A stretch of DNA of 44,341 nt from TC-15 sp034437275 (GCA_034437275.1 DAOTUD010000063.1:1-44341); one strand, 5' to 3'. Positions 8,400-18,062 are shown, numbered from the stretch's first letter. Translations and numbers: made by a program. Notes: generated by a model not told the origin, from the letters alone.

Positions 8400-8994
8400 G
8401 CACCGCTGGCAGCGCCGGCTGTTGGTCGTCTTGATCGGCGGCGCGCTCAGCGTGCTGATCGGCGGCCTTGTACTGGCGGGGGTGATCCTGCACTACGGCG
8501 CGCAGGACCGCGCCCGCCCCGCTGCGGTGATCGTCGTGCTCGGCGGCGGCGAGTCCGGCACCGCCCGCCGTGCCCAACACGCTGCCGCGCTCTACCACCA
8601 GGGCTATGCCGGGCGGGTGCTGTGCACTGGAGGCAGGACCGTCGGCGCGACGCCGGAGGCGCGCCGCTGCGCGATCACGCTGGCGGCGCACGGTGTGCCG
8701 CCCGAGGCGATCCGCCTGGAGCTGGCCAGCCGCAGCACCGAGGAGAACGCGATCCAGGCCGCCCGCATCATGCGCGCGCAGGGTTGGGACGACGCGGTGC
8801 TGGTCACGGACGATTTTCACCTGTGGCGCGCGGTGTGGCTGTTCGAGCACGAAGGCGTCATGGTGTGGCCCAGCCCGGCCCAGAGCAACCTCGCGCCGCG
8901 CGAGCGTGCGCTGGCGGTGGCGCGCGAGGTGGCGGCGATTGGCTGGCAGCTTGGCAAGTCCGCGCTGGGGCTGCCCTATACTCATGTTAATTAG
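8371..8994 (+). CDS. DUF218 (YdcF/SanA-like) membrane protein
   Basis: About 207 residues with one N-terminal transmembrane helix (about 17-42) and an extracytoplasmic DUF218 domain. Typical motifs are VIVVLGGG, a central conserved Arg, RSTEENA and VTDDFHLWRA. Family members such as SanA, YdcF and ElyC are linked to envelope integrity and peptidoglycan or lipid-carrier metabolism; the exact reaction is unknown. The gene begins inside the 3' end of the lipoprotein gene (29-bp overlap if ATG 8371 is used). A good ribosome site, GGAGG at 8381-8385, has no ATG/GTG/TTG at the right distance in this frame (only ATT at 8395), so the exact start is uncertain. Confidence 0.82.
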   Translation: MHSWRFSRIRHRWQRRLLVVLIGGALSVLIGGLVLAGVILHYGAQDRARPAAVIVVLGGGESGTARRAQHAAALYHQGYAGRVLCTGGRTVGATPEARRCAITLAAHGVPPEAIRLELASRSTEENAIQAARIMRAQGWDDAVLVTDDFHLWRAVWLFEHEGVMVWPSPAQSNLAPRERALAVAREVAAIGWQLGKSALGLPYTHVN

Positions 8995-9079
8995 GTGATT
9001 TCATAGGAAATTCACAGGTTTTGTTCCCAAATCTACTACACTACAGTCATATACGTATGCGCGCACATCCGGAGCCAGT

Positions 9080-9439
9080 ATGCCACGCATCCTGACGATT
9101 GAGGACGACGAAGATCTCAAGTATCTGTACGAGATGATGTTGACGCGCCAGGGCTACGAGGTGGTCGGCGCGAAGGACATCACGTCCGCGATCCTCTGGC
9201 TGACCAATGACGAGTTCGACCTGGTGATCCTCGACATGAACATGCCGGACTTCCCTGGCACGCGGCTGCTGGAGTTCGTCCACGACGATCCCCACCTCAA
9301 GCACATTCCGATTGTCGTCATTTCTGCCAGCGATAGCTGGAAGGAGCAGGTGCTCGCCTTTGGTGTGCGGTACTTCATGACCAAGCCGGTCACCATGCAA
9401 GACCTGGTGGCGACGGTCCACAAGGTGCTGGAGGACTGA
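9080..9439 (+). CDS. Single-domain response regulator (CheY-like receiver)
   Basis: A 119-residue stand-alone receiver domain. It has the acidic pocket (E8, D9, D10), the phosphoacceptor D52 in VILDMNMPD, the switch residue S82 (VVISAS) and K102 in TKPV. No DNA-binding or output domain follows, so it acts by protein-protein interaction with a partner not in this window. No histidine kinase is adjacent. Its 85-bp upstream gap has AT-rich sequence (TTGTTC at 9021) but no clear promoter pair. Confidence 0.92.
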   Translation: MPRILTIEDDEDLKYLYEMMLTRQGYEVVGAKDITSAILWLTNDEFDLVILDMNMPDFPGTRLLEFVHDDPHLKHIPIVVISASDSWKEQVLAFGVRYFMTKPVTMQDLVATVHKVLED

Positions 9440-9556
9440 GCGTGGATACCGTGCACCAGCCGTAGGGTAGGCGTGCCCCGCACGTCACGCGCGGGCGGCG
9501 CGCCCGGTTACAATGAAATATGCAGGCGTGGAGAGGCTGCGTCCGGTGGCCTCTTG

Positions 9557-9586
9557 TTTTTCATTATACCAGGGGTGACATATAAT
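9557..9586 (+). promoter_or_regulatory. Candidate promoter for the macroglobulin gene
   Basis: A perfect -10 box TATAAT (9581-9586) is preceded at 18 bp by TTTTCA (9557-9562), a 4/6 match to the -35 consensus. The ATG of the macroglobulin gene is 71 bp further on. The surrounding sequence is markedly AT-richer than average. Confidence 0.5.
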
Positions 9587-9657
9587 GAAGTCAGTACCCC
9601 TAAATTGAATTCAGATTCCCCATCAGGTTTATATAGAGTTGTTTGGGAGAGGAAAAC

Positions 9658-12600
9658 ATGATGAAACGCAGAGTGTGGTGGGCAAGCAGCATGGCAATGG
9701 TCCTGCTTGTCCTGGGTTTGGCAGTGGGCGTGGCCTGGGGTGCGCCCGGCGCGCAAGACGACGCGCCGCCGCCCCAGGTGTTCGATACGGACCCACTGCC
9801 CGGCGAAGAACTGGCGCTGGATGGCCCGGTGACGTTCTACTTCGATCAGGCGATGGACCAGGCCTCGGTCGAGGCGGCGTTCAGCGTCGCCCCGGCGGTG
9901 GCCGGCGAGTTGTCCTGGCCGGATGACGTGACGTTGACCTTCACCCCGACCGCAGCGTATGACCGCGCCACCGAATATACCTTCAGCATCGACACCCGGG
10001 CGGCGTCGGCGGAGGGCGTGCCCCTGGCCGCACCGTTTTCGCTGACGCTGCGCACCATCGGTTACCTGGAAGTGGCCGAAGTGCTGCCGGCGGACGGCTC
10101 GGAAGCGGTCGACACCGACACCGTGTTCACGGTCATTTTCAACCGCCCGGTGGTGCCGCTGGTCATCGTCGAGGACATGGACGACCTGCCGCGCCCGCTG
10201 CGCTTTGAGCCGGCGGTCGAGGGGCAGGGCGAATGGTTGAACACCTCGATCTACCAGTACGCGCCGGCGGGCGAACTGCGCGGCGGCACGGAGTACACCG
10301 TCACCGTCGAGGCTGGCCTCGAGGACGTGACCGGCGGCGTGCTGGCGGAGGACTACACCTGGTCCTTCACCACCGTGCGCCCCGACGTGCTGGAGATCAC
10401 CCCGCGCGACGAGAGCGACCGCGTGTCGCTGGAAACGCCGGTCGTGGTGCGCTTCAGCCAGGCGATGGACCCCGCCACCGTCGAGGACGCCTTCACGCTG
10501 GCCCCGCTGGCAGATACGGGCCGCCAGCTTGACGCGCAGGCCGTCCCCGGTACGTTCGAATGGAGCGACGACTATCGCCGCATGACGTTCCAGCCCGACG
10601 AGATGTTGGAGCTGGGGGCGAGGTATATGGCGCAGGTTAACGCGGACATCGCGCGCAGTGCCACCGGGGCCGAACTGACCAGCAGCGCGACGTCCGTCTT
10701 CATGACCGTGCCTTACCCGGCCATCGTCGGCACCGATCCGACCGATGGCGAGCAGAACACGTCTCCCTACGGCGGCTTTACGATCTACTTCAACACGCCG
10801 ATGGACCTCGACTCGCTGGAGGGCAAGGTGATCGTCGAGCCGGAACCCTGGCGCGAGTACGACACCTATTTCTACGACTATCGCAACAGATACACCCTTT
10901 CGTTCGATACCGAGCCGAGCACCGAGTACACGATCACCATCCTGCCCGGGATGGAGGACCGCTACGGCAACGAAATCGAGGAGGGCATGGTCGTCAACTA
11001 CACTGCCGCGCCCTACCCGCCGGAGCTGACGATCCAGGCGACGGGCCGCGTCGGCGTGTACGACGCCGGCAACCCGTCCACGCGCGTGTTCGTGACGCAT
11101 CGCAACGTGTCGCGCATCGAGCTTGGCCTGTGGCAGGTCTCGCTCCGCCGGCTGGCCGAGTTGACCGGGCCGAACAGTTGGGACGCCTGGCAGGACTTCG
11201 TGCCGCGCTCGTCCGACCTGCTGCGCCAGTGGTCGATCGACGTCAGCAGCCAGCGGGACACGCGCCGCTACGAACTGTTGTACATCGCCGACAAAGGCCC
11301 CAGCGGCATCACCAATATCCAATGCCTGGGCGCGCCTGATCCGCAGGTCATCATCGGCGACGTGGTGGTCGTCACGCGCGACGATCCGGCCCCGCTGAAC
11401 ATCCGCCAGGAGCCGAATCTGACCGCGCAGGTGATCAGCCAGGTCGAACCCGGCGACACCTTCCAGGTCATCGGCGGGCCGTTCTGTGAGGGCGGCTACC
11501 TGTGGTGGAAGGTGCGGCTGGACGACGGCATCATTGGCTGGGCCGCCGAAGGCAGCCAGGAAAACTACTTCTACGAGCCGCTGCTGAGCGTGCCTGACGA
11601 TCCGAACACACCCCAGGTCGAAGGTGCCCAGACCGTGCCGGAGCCGCTTGATCCCGGCATCTACTTCCTGCGCGCCGATTCGCCCGAAACACGCGCATGG
11701 GACGACCGGCCCCGCGAGCACTTGATGGTGGTCACGTCGGCCAACATCACGCTCAAGTTCAGCCAGGATTCCGCGCTGGCGTGGGTCACCGGCCTGCAAA
11801 GCGGGCTGCCGGTGGAAGGCGTGTCGGTCATCTTCTACAACGCCGACTTCAACCCGGTCGCCGAGGCGACGACCGATGCCGACGGGCTGGCCGTGGCCAA
11901 CATCCCACACCTGGAAGACCTGTACACGACCATGTACGCGACGGTCGACACCGACGAGTACTTCGGCTATGCCGTCAGTTCGTGGTCGGATGGGTTGGAC
12001 CCCTGGCAGTTCGATATCCGCAGCAACTACGATCCCGAAGACTTCACGATCTACCTGTACACCGACCGCCCGATCTACCGGCCCGACCAGCCGGTGTACT
12101 TCAAGGGCATCATGCGCAGCCGCGACGACGTGCGCTACACGCTGCCCCCGGATGCGACCGTGCCGGTCACAATCTACGACGACCGGGGCGAGGTGATCTA
12201 CGAGAAGGTGCTGCCCGTCACGCCGCAGGGATCGTTCAGCGGCGAGCTGATGCTGGACTCCGATGCACCGCTGGGCTACTATCGCATCGTGGCGGGGACT
12301 GAAAGCGGCGACCGTCCGAGCTTCGGGCTGAGCTTCAGCGTGGCCGAATACCGCGCGCCGGAGTTCGAGGTCAACCTGTCCCCGGCCCGCGACCAGGTCG
12401 CGCAGGGCGACACGATCCAGGTCGCCGTCGAATCGACGTACTTCTTCGGCGGCGCGGTGTCCAACGCCGAGGTGAGCTACAGCGTGCTCACGCGCGACTA
12501 TAACTTCAACTACACCGGCGATGAGCCGGGCTACTGGTCATTCGTCGACCGCAACTACGACTTCTTCGCGCCGGAATACTACGGCCCCTACGGTGAGATC

Positions 12601-15600
12601 ATCACCGAGGGCACCGGCGAGACTGACGGCGAGGGACGCTTCATCATCGAATTGGACGCCGATCTGGGCGACAAGACCAGCAGCCAGACCTACACCATCG
12701 AGGCGCAGGTCGTCGACGAGAGCGACCAACTGGTTGCCGGGCGCACGCAGGTGATCGTCCATCAAGGGCGGGTCTACCTCGGCTTGCAGCCGGAGGACTA
12801 CGTCGGTCGCGCCACCCGCGAAAACGGGGTGCGCCTGCTGGCCGTCGATTGGGACAGCCAACCTGTCGCCGGGCAGGAGGTCGCATACGAGGTCGTCGAG
12901 CGCCGCTGGTTCAGCGTGCAAGAAGAGGACGACTTTGGGCGCACGGTGTGGACCTGGGAAGTCGAGGAAAACCCGGTCGAGGGGGCCAGCGGCACCGTCA
13001 CGACTGGCGATGACGGGCTGGCGCGCATCGCCTTCACCCCGCCCGCCGGCGGCGTGTACAAGGTGTACGCCACCACGACCGACGCGCAGGGCAGCACCAT
13101 CCGCTCCAGCGCGTTCCTGTGGGTCAGCGGCAGCGACTTCGTCAACTGGCGGCAGGAGAACTCCAACCGCGTGCAGTTGATCACCGACAAGGACGAGTAC
13201 GACGTCGGCGACACCGCCGAAATCCTGATCCCCAGCCCCTGGCAGGGTGAGGCGTACGCGCTGGTCACGGTCGAGCGCGGCGACATCCTGACGCAGGAAG
13301 TCATCCACATGACGACCAACAGCCACATCTACGACCTGGACATCGCGCCGGACTTCGCGCCCAACGTGTTCGTGAGCGTGGTGCTGGTGAAGGGCACCGA
13401 CGCCAACAACCCGACGGCGGCCTTCCGCATGGGCGTGACGAATCTCGTGGTGGATACCAGCCGGCTGGTGATGGACGTGGACATCGAACCGGACATCGAC
13501 ACCGACGCGGGCGAGTTCGCCGGGCCGGGCGACGAGGTCGACTACACGATCACCGTCACCGACTGGCAGGGCACGCCGGTGCCGGGCGCGGAGTTGGGCG
13601 TCGGCCTCACGGATAAGGCCGTGCTGACCATCGCTGACCCGAACAGCCCCGACCTGCTGCCGTTCTTCTACTCGGAGCGCGGCATCACGGTGCGCACGGC
13701 GGTGCCGCTGACGATCAGCGTCGACCAGGCCACCCAGGTGATCATCGACACCATCAAGGGCGGCGGCGGTGGCTTCGGCGAGGGCGGCATCTTCGATGTG
13801 CGCCAGGAATTCGTCGATACCCCGCTGTGGGAGCCGAGCGTCGTCACCGACGACAACGGGCAGGCGACGGTTTCCGTCACGCTGCCGGACAACCTGACGA
13901 CCTGGAAGATGGACGTCCGCGCCGTGACGACCGGCGAGGATGGCCCGATGCTGGTCGGGCAGGGCACGGACGAACTGCTGAGCACCAAGCCGGTGCTGGT
14001 CCGTCCGGGCACGCCGCGCTTCTTCGTGGTGGGCGATGTCGCCACGCTGGCGACGGTCATCAACAACAACACCAGCCAGGACGTGGTGGCCGAGGTGTGG
14101 CTGGAAGGCTCCGGCTTCACGCTGGCCGAGGGCGAAATGCAGCGCCAGCCGGTGCGCATCCCGGCCAAAGGCCGCGCGCGCGTCAACTGGCAGGTCGAAA
14201 TCCTGGACGTGCCGCACGTCGACGTGACGTTCTACGCCGACGCGGGCGAGTACCAGGACGCCAGCAAGCCGCCGGTCGGCCAGGGCGATGAGCGCGTGCT
14301 GCCGGTCTACAAGTACGAAGTGCCGGAAACCGTCGGCACGGCGGGCACGCTCTACGGCCCGGACGCGAGCAGCCGCACCGAGTCGGTCATGCTGCCGCGC
14401 CGCTTCGACGTGACGCAGGGCGAGCTGACGCTGCGCATCGACCGCTCGCTGGCCGCCGCTACGGTGGACGGCCTGGACTGGCTGCGCAACTATCCGCACT
14501 ACTGCATCGAGCAGGTGATCAGTCGCTTCCTGCCGAACGCGGTCACCGTGCGCGCGCTGCGCGATCTGGGCATCGACGATCCCACGCTCGAGCGTAATCT
14601 CGACACCCAGGTCAACTACGCGATCCAGCGGCTCTACGCCCAGCAGAAATCTGACGGCGGCTGGGGCTGGTTCATCAACGACGACTCCAACGCGATCGTG
14701 ACCGCCTACGCGCTGATCGGACTCTACGAGGCGCGGCTGGCGGGCTACACCATCGACGCTGACGTGTTCGATGGCGCGGTCGAGTTTGTGCAGGATTCGC
14801 TGCTCACCATCCGCCCGCAGGATGCCCCCTGGCGCGTCAACCGGCAGGCGTTCCTGCTCTACGCACTGGCCTACACCGACAACGGCAATATGCCGCGCAC
14901 GGTGCGCCTGTTCGGCGAGCGCGAGAAGATGAGCATCTACGCCAAGGCGTACATGGCGATGACGTTCCACCGTCTCGACCCCGACGACACCCGCGCGATG
15001 GAGCTGATCAACGACCTGAACAGCGCCATGATCGTCAGCGCGACCGGTGCCCACTGGGAAGAGGACTATCAGGACTGGTGGAACTGGAACACCGACACCC
15101 GCACCACCGCGCTGGCGCTGCGCGCCATGATCGAGATCGATCCCGGCAACCAGATGATCCCCAACGTGGTGCGCTGGCTGATGGTCGTGCGCACGGCGGA
15201 TCACTGGGAAACCACGCAGGAAACCGCGTGGGCCGTGATGGCGCTCACCGAGTGGATGGTCGAAACGGGCGAACTGTACCCGGACTACACCTTTGGCGTC
15301 ACGCTCAATGGCGACCAACTGCCGCTGGACGACGACACCGCCACCCCGGACAACGTCAAGGACACCGAGGTGCTGCGCGTCGAGGTGGGCGAACTGCTCA
15401 AGGCGCAGGCCAACCAGGTCGTGTTCAGCCGGTCTGAAGGCGACGGCAACATGTACTACACCGCACACCTGCGCGCCTTCCTGCCTGTGCCGGAGGTCGA
15501 AGCGCTGAACCGGGGCATCATCGTGGCCCGCAAGTACAGCCTGCTCGACGATCCCGACGCCGCGCCCATCGACGGCGCTGAGGTCGGGCAGCCGGTCCAG

Positions 15601-16536
15601 GTGACGGTTACGATCATCGCGCCCAACAGCCTGCACTATGTCATGGTCGAAGACCCGATCCCGGCAGGTGCGGACGCGGTCGATCCCAACCTGAAGACGA
15701 CCAGCCAGGTCGGCACGCAGCCGTCGCTCAACCGCGACAACCCGCTGAGCCGGGGCTGGGGCTGGTGGTGGTTCTCCAACATCGAGATGCGCGACGAGAA
15801 GGTCGTGATGTACGCGACTTACCTGCCGCGCGGCACCTACCAGTTCAACTACGTGATCTATCCCAGCCTGGCCGGTGCGTACAACGTGATCCCGACCACC
15901 GCGCAGGAGTTCTACTTCCCGGAGGTCTACGGGCGCAGCGACGGGGTGCAGTTCACCATCACGGGCGGCGCACCCTCCGATGCGATGGAACCCGCCGCCC
16001 CCGCCGACGATGACGCTGCTGCTGATGACGCTGCCGAACTGGCGGACGCTGATGCCGGGGATGAGCCTGCCGCCGCGCAGGACGTCCTCGGCACGGCAGC
16101 CGGTGCGGGCCGCTTCTCGCTGCTGGTGGGTGCGGTCGAGATCGCCGGGCTGGTGGATGCGCTCAGTGGGGAAGGGCCGTTCACGGTCTTCGCCCCGCCG
16201 GACGATGTGCTGGCGGCGCTGCCCCCGGAGATGATCGACTCGCTGATGGCCGATCCGGATGCGCTGGCGGCGCTGCTGCAATATCATGTGGTGGCGGGCG
16301 ACGTGCTGGCCGCTGATCTGGCCGACGGCGACACTCTGACCACGCTGCACGGCGCGGAAATCGCGGTCACGGTTGACGACGAGGGCAACGTCTTCCTGAA
16401 CGACGCGGCGCAGGTCGTCGAGGCGGACATCATGGCCAGTAACGGCGTGATTCATGTCATCGACGGCGTGCTGCTGCCGCCGGATGATGTGGCCGAACCG
16501 GCAGATGCCGCCGCTGACGCTGCCGACGACAACTAA
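9658..16536 (+). CDS. Giant bacterial alpha-2-macroglobulin with Ig-like, SH3b and C-terminal FAS1 domains
   Basis: A 2292-residue exported protein. Residues 1-35 are a signal peptide without lipobox cysteine. Four Ig-like Big_5/SbsA-type domains follow (about 41-131, 135-238, 243-351, 353-451; each opens with a pattern like TDPLPGEEL or PTDGEQN), then an SH3b domain (about 568-640; LNIRQEPNLTAQV). The macroglobulin body includes MG2 (YLYTDRPIYRPDQPVYFKG, about 800), the A2M domain (DNLTTWKMDVRAVT, about 1411) and the thioester site CIEQ (C1616, Q1619) with its helical thioester domain (SDGGWGWF). An acidic Ala/Asp linker (about 2105-2143) leads to a fasciclin domain (FTVFAPPDDVLAALP, then LLQYHVVAGDVLA, then GVIHVIDGVLLPP). 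The macroglobulin fold traps proteases via the thioester; FAS1 suggests adhesion. No pbpC neighbour is present. Start is ATG 9658 after GAGAGG; ATG 9661 is also possible. Confidence 0.93.
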   Translation: MMKRRVWWASSMAMVLLVLGLAVGVAWGAPGAQDDAPPPQVFDTDPLPGEELALDGPVTFYFDQAMDQASVEAAFSVAPAVAGELSWPDDVTLTFTPTAAYDRATEYTFSIDTRAASAEGVPLAAPFSLTLRTIGYLEVAEVLPADGSEAVDTDTVFTVIFNRPVVPLVIVEDMDDLPRPLRFEPAVEGQGEWLNTSIYQYAPAGELRGGTEYTVTVEAGLEDVTGGVLAEDYTWSFTTVRPDVLEITPRDESDRVSLETPVVVRFSQAMDPATVEDAFTLAPLADTGRQLDAQAVPGTFEWSDDYRRMTFQPDEMLELGARYMAQVNADIARSATGAELTSSATSVFMTVPYPAIVGTDPTDGEQNTSPYGGFTIYFNTPMDLDSLEGKVIVEPEPWREYDTYFYDYRNRYTLSFDTEPSTEYTITILPGMEDRYGNEIEEGMVVNYTAAPYPPELTIQATGRVGVYDAGNPSTRVFVTHRNVSRIELGLWQVSLRRLAELTGPNSWDAWQDFVPRSSDLLRQWSIDVSSQRDTRRYELLYIADKGPSGITNIQCLGAPDPQVIIGDVVVVTRDDPAPLNIRQEPNLTAQVISQVEPGDTFQVIGGPFCEGGYLWWKVRLDDGIIGWAAEGSQENYFYEPLLSVPDDPNTPQVEGAQTVPEPLDPGIYFLRADSPETRAWDDRPREHLMVVTSANITLKFSQDSALAWVTGLQSGLPVEGVSVIFYNADFNPVAEATTDADGLAVANIPHLEDLYTTMYATVDTDEYFGYAVSSWSDGLDPWQFDIRSNYDPEDFTIYLYTDRPIYRPDQPVYFKGIMRSRDDVRYTLPPDATVPVTIYDDRGEVIYEKVLPVTPQGSFSGELMLDSDAPLGYYRIVAGTESGDRPSFGLSFSVAEYRAPEFEVNLSPARDQVAQGDTIQVAVESTYFFGGAVSNAEVSYSVLTRDYNFNYTGDEPGYWSFVDRNYDFFAPEYYGPYGEIITEGTGETDGEGRFIIELDADLGDKTSSQTYTIEAQVVDESDQLVAGRTQVIVHQGRVYLGLQPEDYVGRATRENGVRLLAVDWDSQPVAGQEVAYEVVERRWFSVQEEDDFGRTVWTWEVEENPVEGASGTVTTGDDGLARIAFTPPAGGVYKVYATTTDAQGSTIRSSAFLWVSGSDFVNWRQENSNRVQLITDKDEYDVGDTAEILIPSPWQGEAYALVTVERGDILTQEVIHMTTNSHIYDLDIAPDFAPNVFVSVVLVKGTDANNPTAAFRMGVTNLVVDTSRLVMDVDIEPDIDTDAGEFAGPGDEVDYTITVTDWQGTPVPGAELGVGLTDKAVLTIADPNSPDLLPFFYSERGITVRTAVPLTISVDQATQVIIDTIKGGGGGFGEGGIFDVRQEFVDTPLWEPSVVTDDNGQATVSVTLPDNLTTWKMDVRAVTTGEDGPMLVGQGTDELLSTKPVLVRPGTPRFFVVGDVATLATVINNNTSQDVVAEVWLEGSGFTLAEGEMQRQPVRIPAKGRARVNWQVEILDVPHVDVTFYADAGEYQDASKPPVGQGDERVLPVYKYEVPETVGTAGTLYGPDASSRTESVMLPRRFDVTQGELTLRIDRSLAAATVDGLDWLRNYPHYCIEQVISRFLPNAVTVRALRDLGIDDPTLERNLDTQVNYAIQRLYAQQKSDGGWGWFINDDSNAIVTAYALIGLYEARLAGYTIDADVFDGAVEFVQDSLLTIRPQDAPWRVNRQAFLLYALAYTDNGNMPRTVRLFGEREKMSIYAKAYMAMTFHRLDPDDTRAMELINDLNSAMIVSATGAHWEEDYQDWWNWNTDTRTTALALRAMIEIDPGNQMIPNVVRWLMVVRTADHWETTQETAWAVMALTEWMVETGELYPDYTFGVTLNGDQLPLDDDTATPDNVKDTEVLRVEVGELLKAQANQVVFSRSEGDGNMYYTAHLRAFLPVPEVEALNRGIIVARKYSLLDDPDAAPIDGAEVGQPVQVTVTIIAPNSLHYVMVEDPIPAGADAVDPNLKTTSQVGTQPSLNRDNPLSRGWGWWWFSNIEMRDEKVVMYATYLPRGTYQFNYVIYPSLAGAYNVIPTTAQEFYFPEVYGRSDGVQFTITGGAPSDAMEPAAPADDDAAADDAAELADADAGDEPAAAQDVLGTAAGAGRFSLLVGAVEIAGLVDALSGEGPFTVFAPPDDVLAALPPEMIDSLMADPDALAALLQYHVVAGDVLAADLADGDTLTTLHGAEIAVTVDDEGNVFLNDAAQVVEADIMASNGVIHVIDGVLLPPDDVAEPADAAADAADDN

Positions 16537-16877
16537 CGTTCACCTGCTGCGCCGCTGATGGCGCGCGGGCTAACCCGGCGGGGTGCCATGCCAGGATCGA
16601 CGGTGTGGCACCCCGTTGTGATGTTCTTCACAAGATACCACTGCCCAATTCGAATCAGGCGGCGAGAGCCGCCAAACGGGAAGTTCGAGTCTGGGCACGT
16701 GGTCTGTCTTGAAAAGCTGAGCATTCCGGGGGCGCGTCAGATGCTCATTTTTGTGTTATGGTTTTAGAGGACTCTCTGGATGAGCGAGGAAATGGGTGCT
16801 TCTCACTCTTCTGGCTGCTGGGGAGTTAGGTGTTGAGAGGGGCGATCCCACTCCCATAGGATCGCCCCGATCCATTT
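16537..16877. other. Gene-free interval between convergent genes, rich in hairpins
   Basis: This 341-bp interval contains three inverted repeats and no credible gene. GGGGTGCCA (16580-16588) pairs with TGGCACCCC (16606-16614) just after the macroglobulin gene. A two-part structure spans 16642-16697, with a perfect inner stem GGCGGC-GAGA-GCCGCC. The terminator at 16839-16868 serves the opposing gene. Confidence 0.6.
16839..16868 (-). terminator. Terminator of the FecR-domain gene (possibly bidirectional)
   Basis: GGGGCGATCC (16839-16848) and GGATCGCCCC (16859-16868) form a perfect 10-bp stem around a 10-nt loop, starting 9 bp beyond the stop codon of the minus-strand gene. On the plus strand a TTTTT run at 16874-16878 follows, so it may also stop read-through from the macroglobulin side. 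Confidence 0.7.
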
Positions 16878-18062
16878 TTACCTGCTGCGGCGGCAGTCCT
16901 GCGGGCAGTTGAGCGCGCTTTCGGTGGGATCACAGGTCCCGTCCCCGCACAGCGCCCCCCCGACCGGCGCGAAATACTGTCCCGGCGCGCAGTCGGCAGG
17001 GCAGGTCAGGCCGGATTCGTCGGCGGCACACGTCCCGTCCCCGCACGCTGCACCGTCCCAGGGGCGGCAGTCCTGCGGGCAGACGAGCAAGTCCTCGCCC
17101 TGGCGCAGTTCGCAGCGCCCATTGCCACAGCCGCGCAGGTCGAGCGCGTCCGGGCAGTCAACCGGGCAGGTCCGGCGCTCGCGCAGTTTGCACACCCCGT
17201 CGCCACAGTCAGCCGCGGCCAGCGGGGCGCTGCGCGGCGCGGTCACGAAGTCCAGCCGGTCGAGTTCGAAGCGCAGGCCCGCACCGTCCAGTGCCATACG
17301 GCGGCCCTCACCGATCTGGTACACGGCGGCGTAGTTGGCGGCCCAGGCCGGGGCCGCATCCGGGACGGCGGCGGGTTCTGCCGCGTCGTCTGCCGGGGGC
17401 GGTGCCACCGCGACGACGGTCGGCGGGGTGCTGGTGGGTGGCGGTGATGTGGCTGCGGGGCCACCAGCTCCGCCGGTGGGCGGCAGGCCCGTCGCGGTCG
17501 GCGTGGGCGGCGGTGCGGCCATCACCGGGCGCAGGTGCGGGATCACGTTCACCAGCCCGCCCATGTTCTGGAACACGACCCGCCCGTCCGGCAGCACGAC
17601 CGTCTGCCAGCGGGTGCCGCGCACCAGCGCCGTCGCGCCGGGCGTGTGGATTTCGAAGCGGTCGTCGGCATCCAGCACCGCGTCGACAGTGCTCAGCGTG
17701 CTGCCGACCAGCAGGTCGAGCGTGATATCGAACGGTTCGTCCTCCGGCAGCGCCAGCGTGCTGACCACGACCAGCGTGCTGGGGCCGATCTGCGTTTCGA
17801 CACCCGCGAAAAAGCGCAGGTACGCCAGCCCGTCGTGGTCGGTGCGGATGCGGTCGCCTTCCACTACCGGCGTGCGCTGCGTGATGGTCTGCCAGCTTGT
17901 GATGTCCTGCGGGTCGTCGTCCACATGCTGCAGCTGGATCAGGCCCTGGGCGGGGTCCAGCGTGGCGATGTACGCTGCCTGATGGGCGCGGGTGGTGGCC
18001 TGAGGAGTGATCAGCAGCGTCAGCACGAGCAGCACGATACCAATCCGAGCCAGGGAGTACAT
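16878..18062 (-). CDS. Exported FecR-domain protein with four Cys-rich CGDG repeats
   Basis: A 394-residue exported protein. A signal peptide occupies about residues 1-26. A FecR-type beta domain (about 60-175; VVEGDRIRTDHDGLAYLRF, then FEIHTPGATALVRGTRW) matches the family of sigma-regulator periplasmic domains, but no anti-sigma helix or sigma factor is nearby. A Pro/Thr-rich linker (about 181-238) follows. The C-terminus has four copies of C-G-(D/N)-G-x-C-x(3)-E/R-x(4)-C-P-x-D-C between about 286 and 391, probably disulphide-bonded or metal-binding knots. The start at 18062 is chosen because GGAGGAAAT lies just before it; an upstream ATG overlaps that site. The role is unknown; surface display is inferred. 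Confidence 0.8.
   Translation of the reverse strand: MYSLARIGIVLLVLTLLITPQATTRAHQAAYIATLDPAQGLIQLQHVDDDPQDITSWQTITQRTPVVEGDRIRTDHDGLAYLRFFAGVETQIGPSTLVVVSTLALPEDEPFDITLDLLVGSTLSTVDAVLDADDRFEIHTPGATALVRGTRWQTVVLPDGRVVFQNMGGLVNVIPHLRPVMAAPPPTPTATGLPPTGGAGGPAATSPPPTSTPPTVVAVAPPPADDAAEPAAVPDAAPAWAANYAAVYQIGEGRRMALDGAGLRFELDRLDFVTAPRSAPLAAADCGDGVCKLRERRTCPVDCPDALDLRGCGNGRCELRQGEDLLVCPQDCRPWDGAACGDGTCAADESGLTCPADCAPGQYFAPVGGALCGDGTCDPTESALNCPQDCRRSR

Noticed and set aside
12538..16455. A 1305-residue open frame on the minus strand opposite the macroglobulin gene
   Set aside because: The plus strand encodes a clear multidomain protein here. The minus-strand frame is a high-GC codon shadow rich in Arg/His/Asp without domain signals. 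The same reasoning excludes long antisense frames opposite nrdJ, nuoH, nuoL, nuoM1, nuoM2 and nuoN.
16680..16700. tRNA-like T-loop (GTTCGAGTC near TGGGCAC)
   Set aside because: The T-loop consensus is present, but the flanking bases do not form a 5-bp T stem, and no anticodon or acceptor arm could be drawn.
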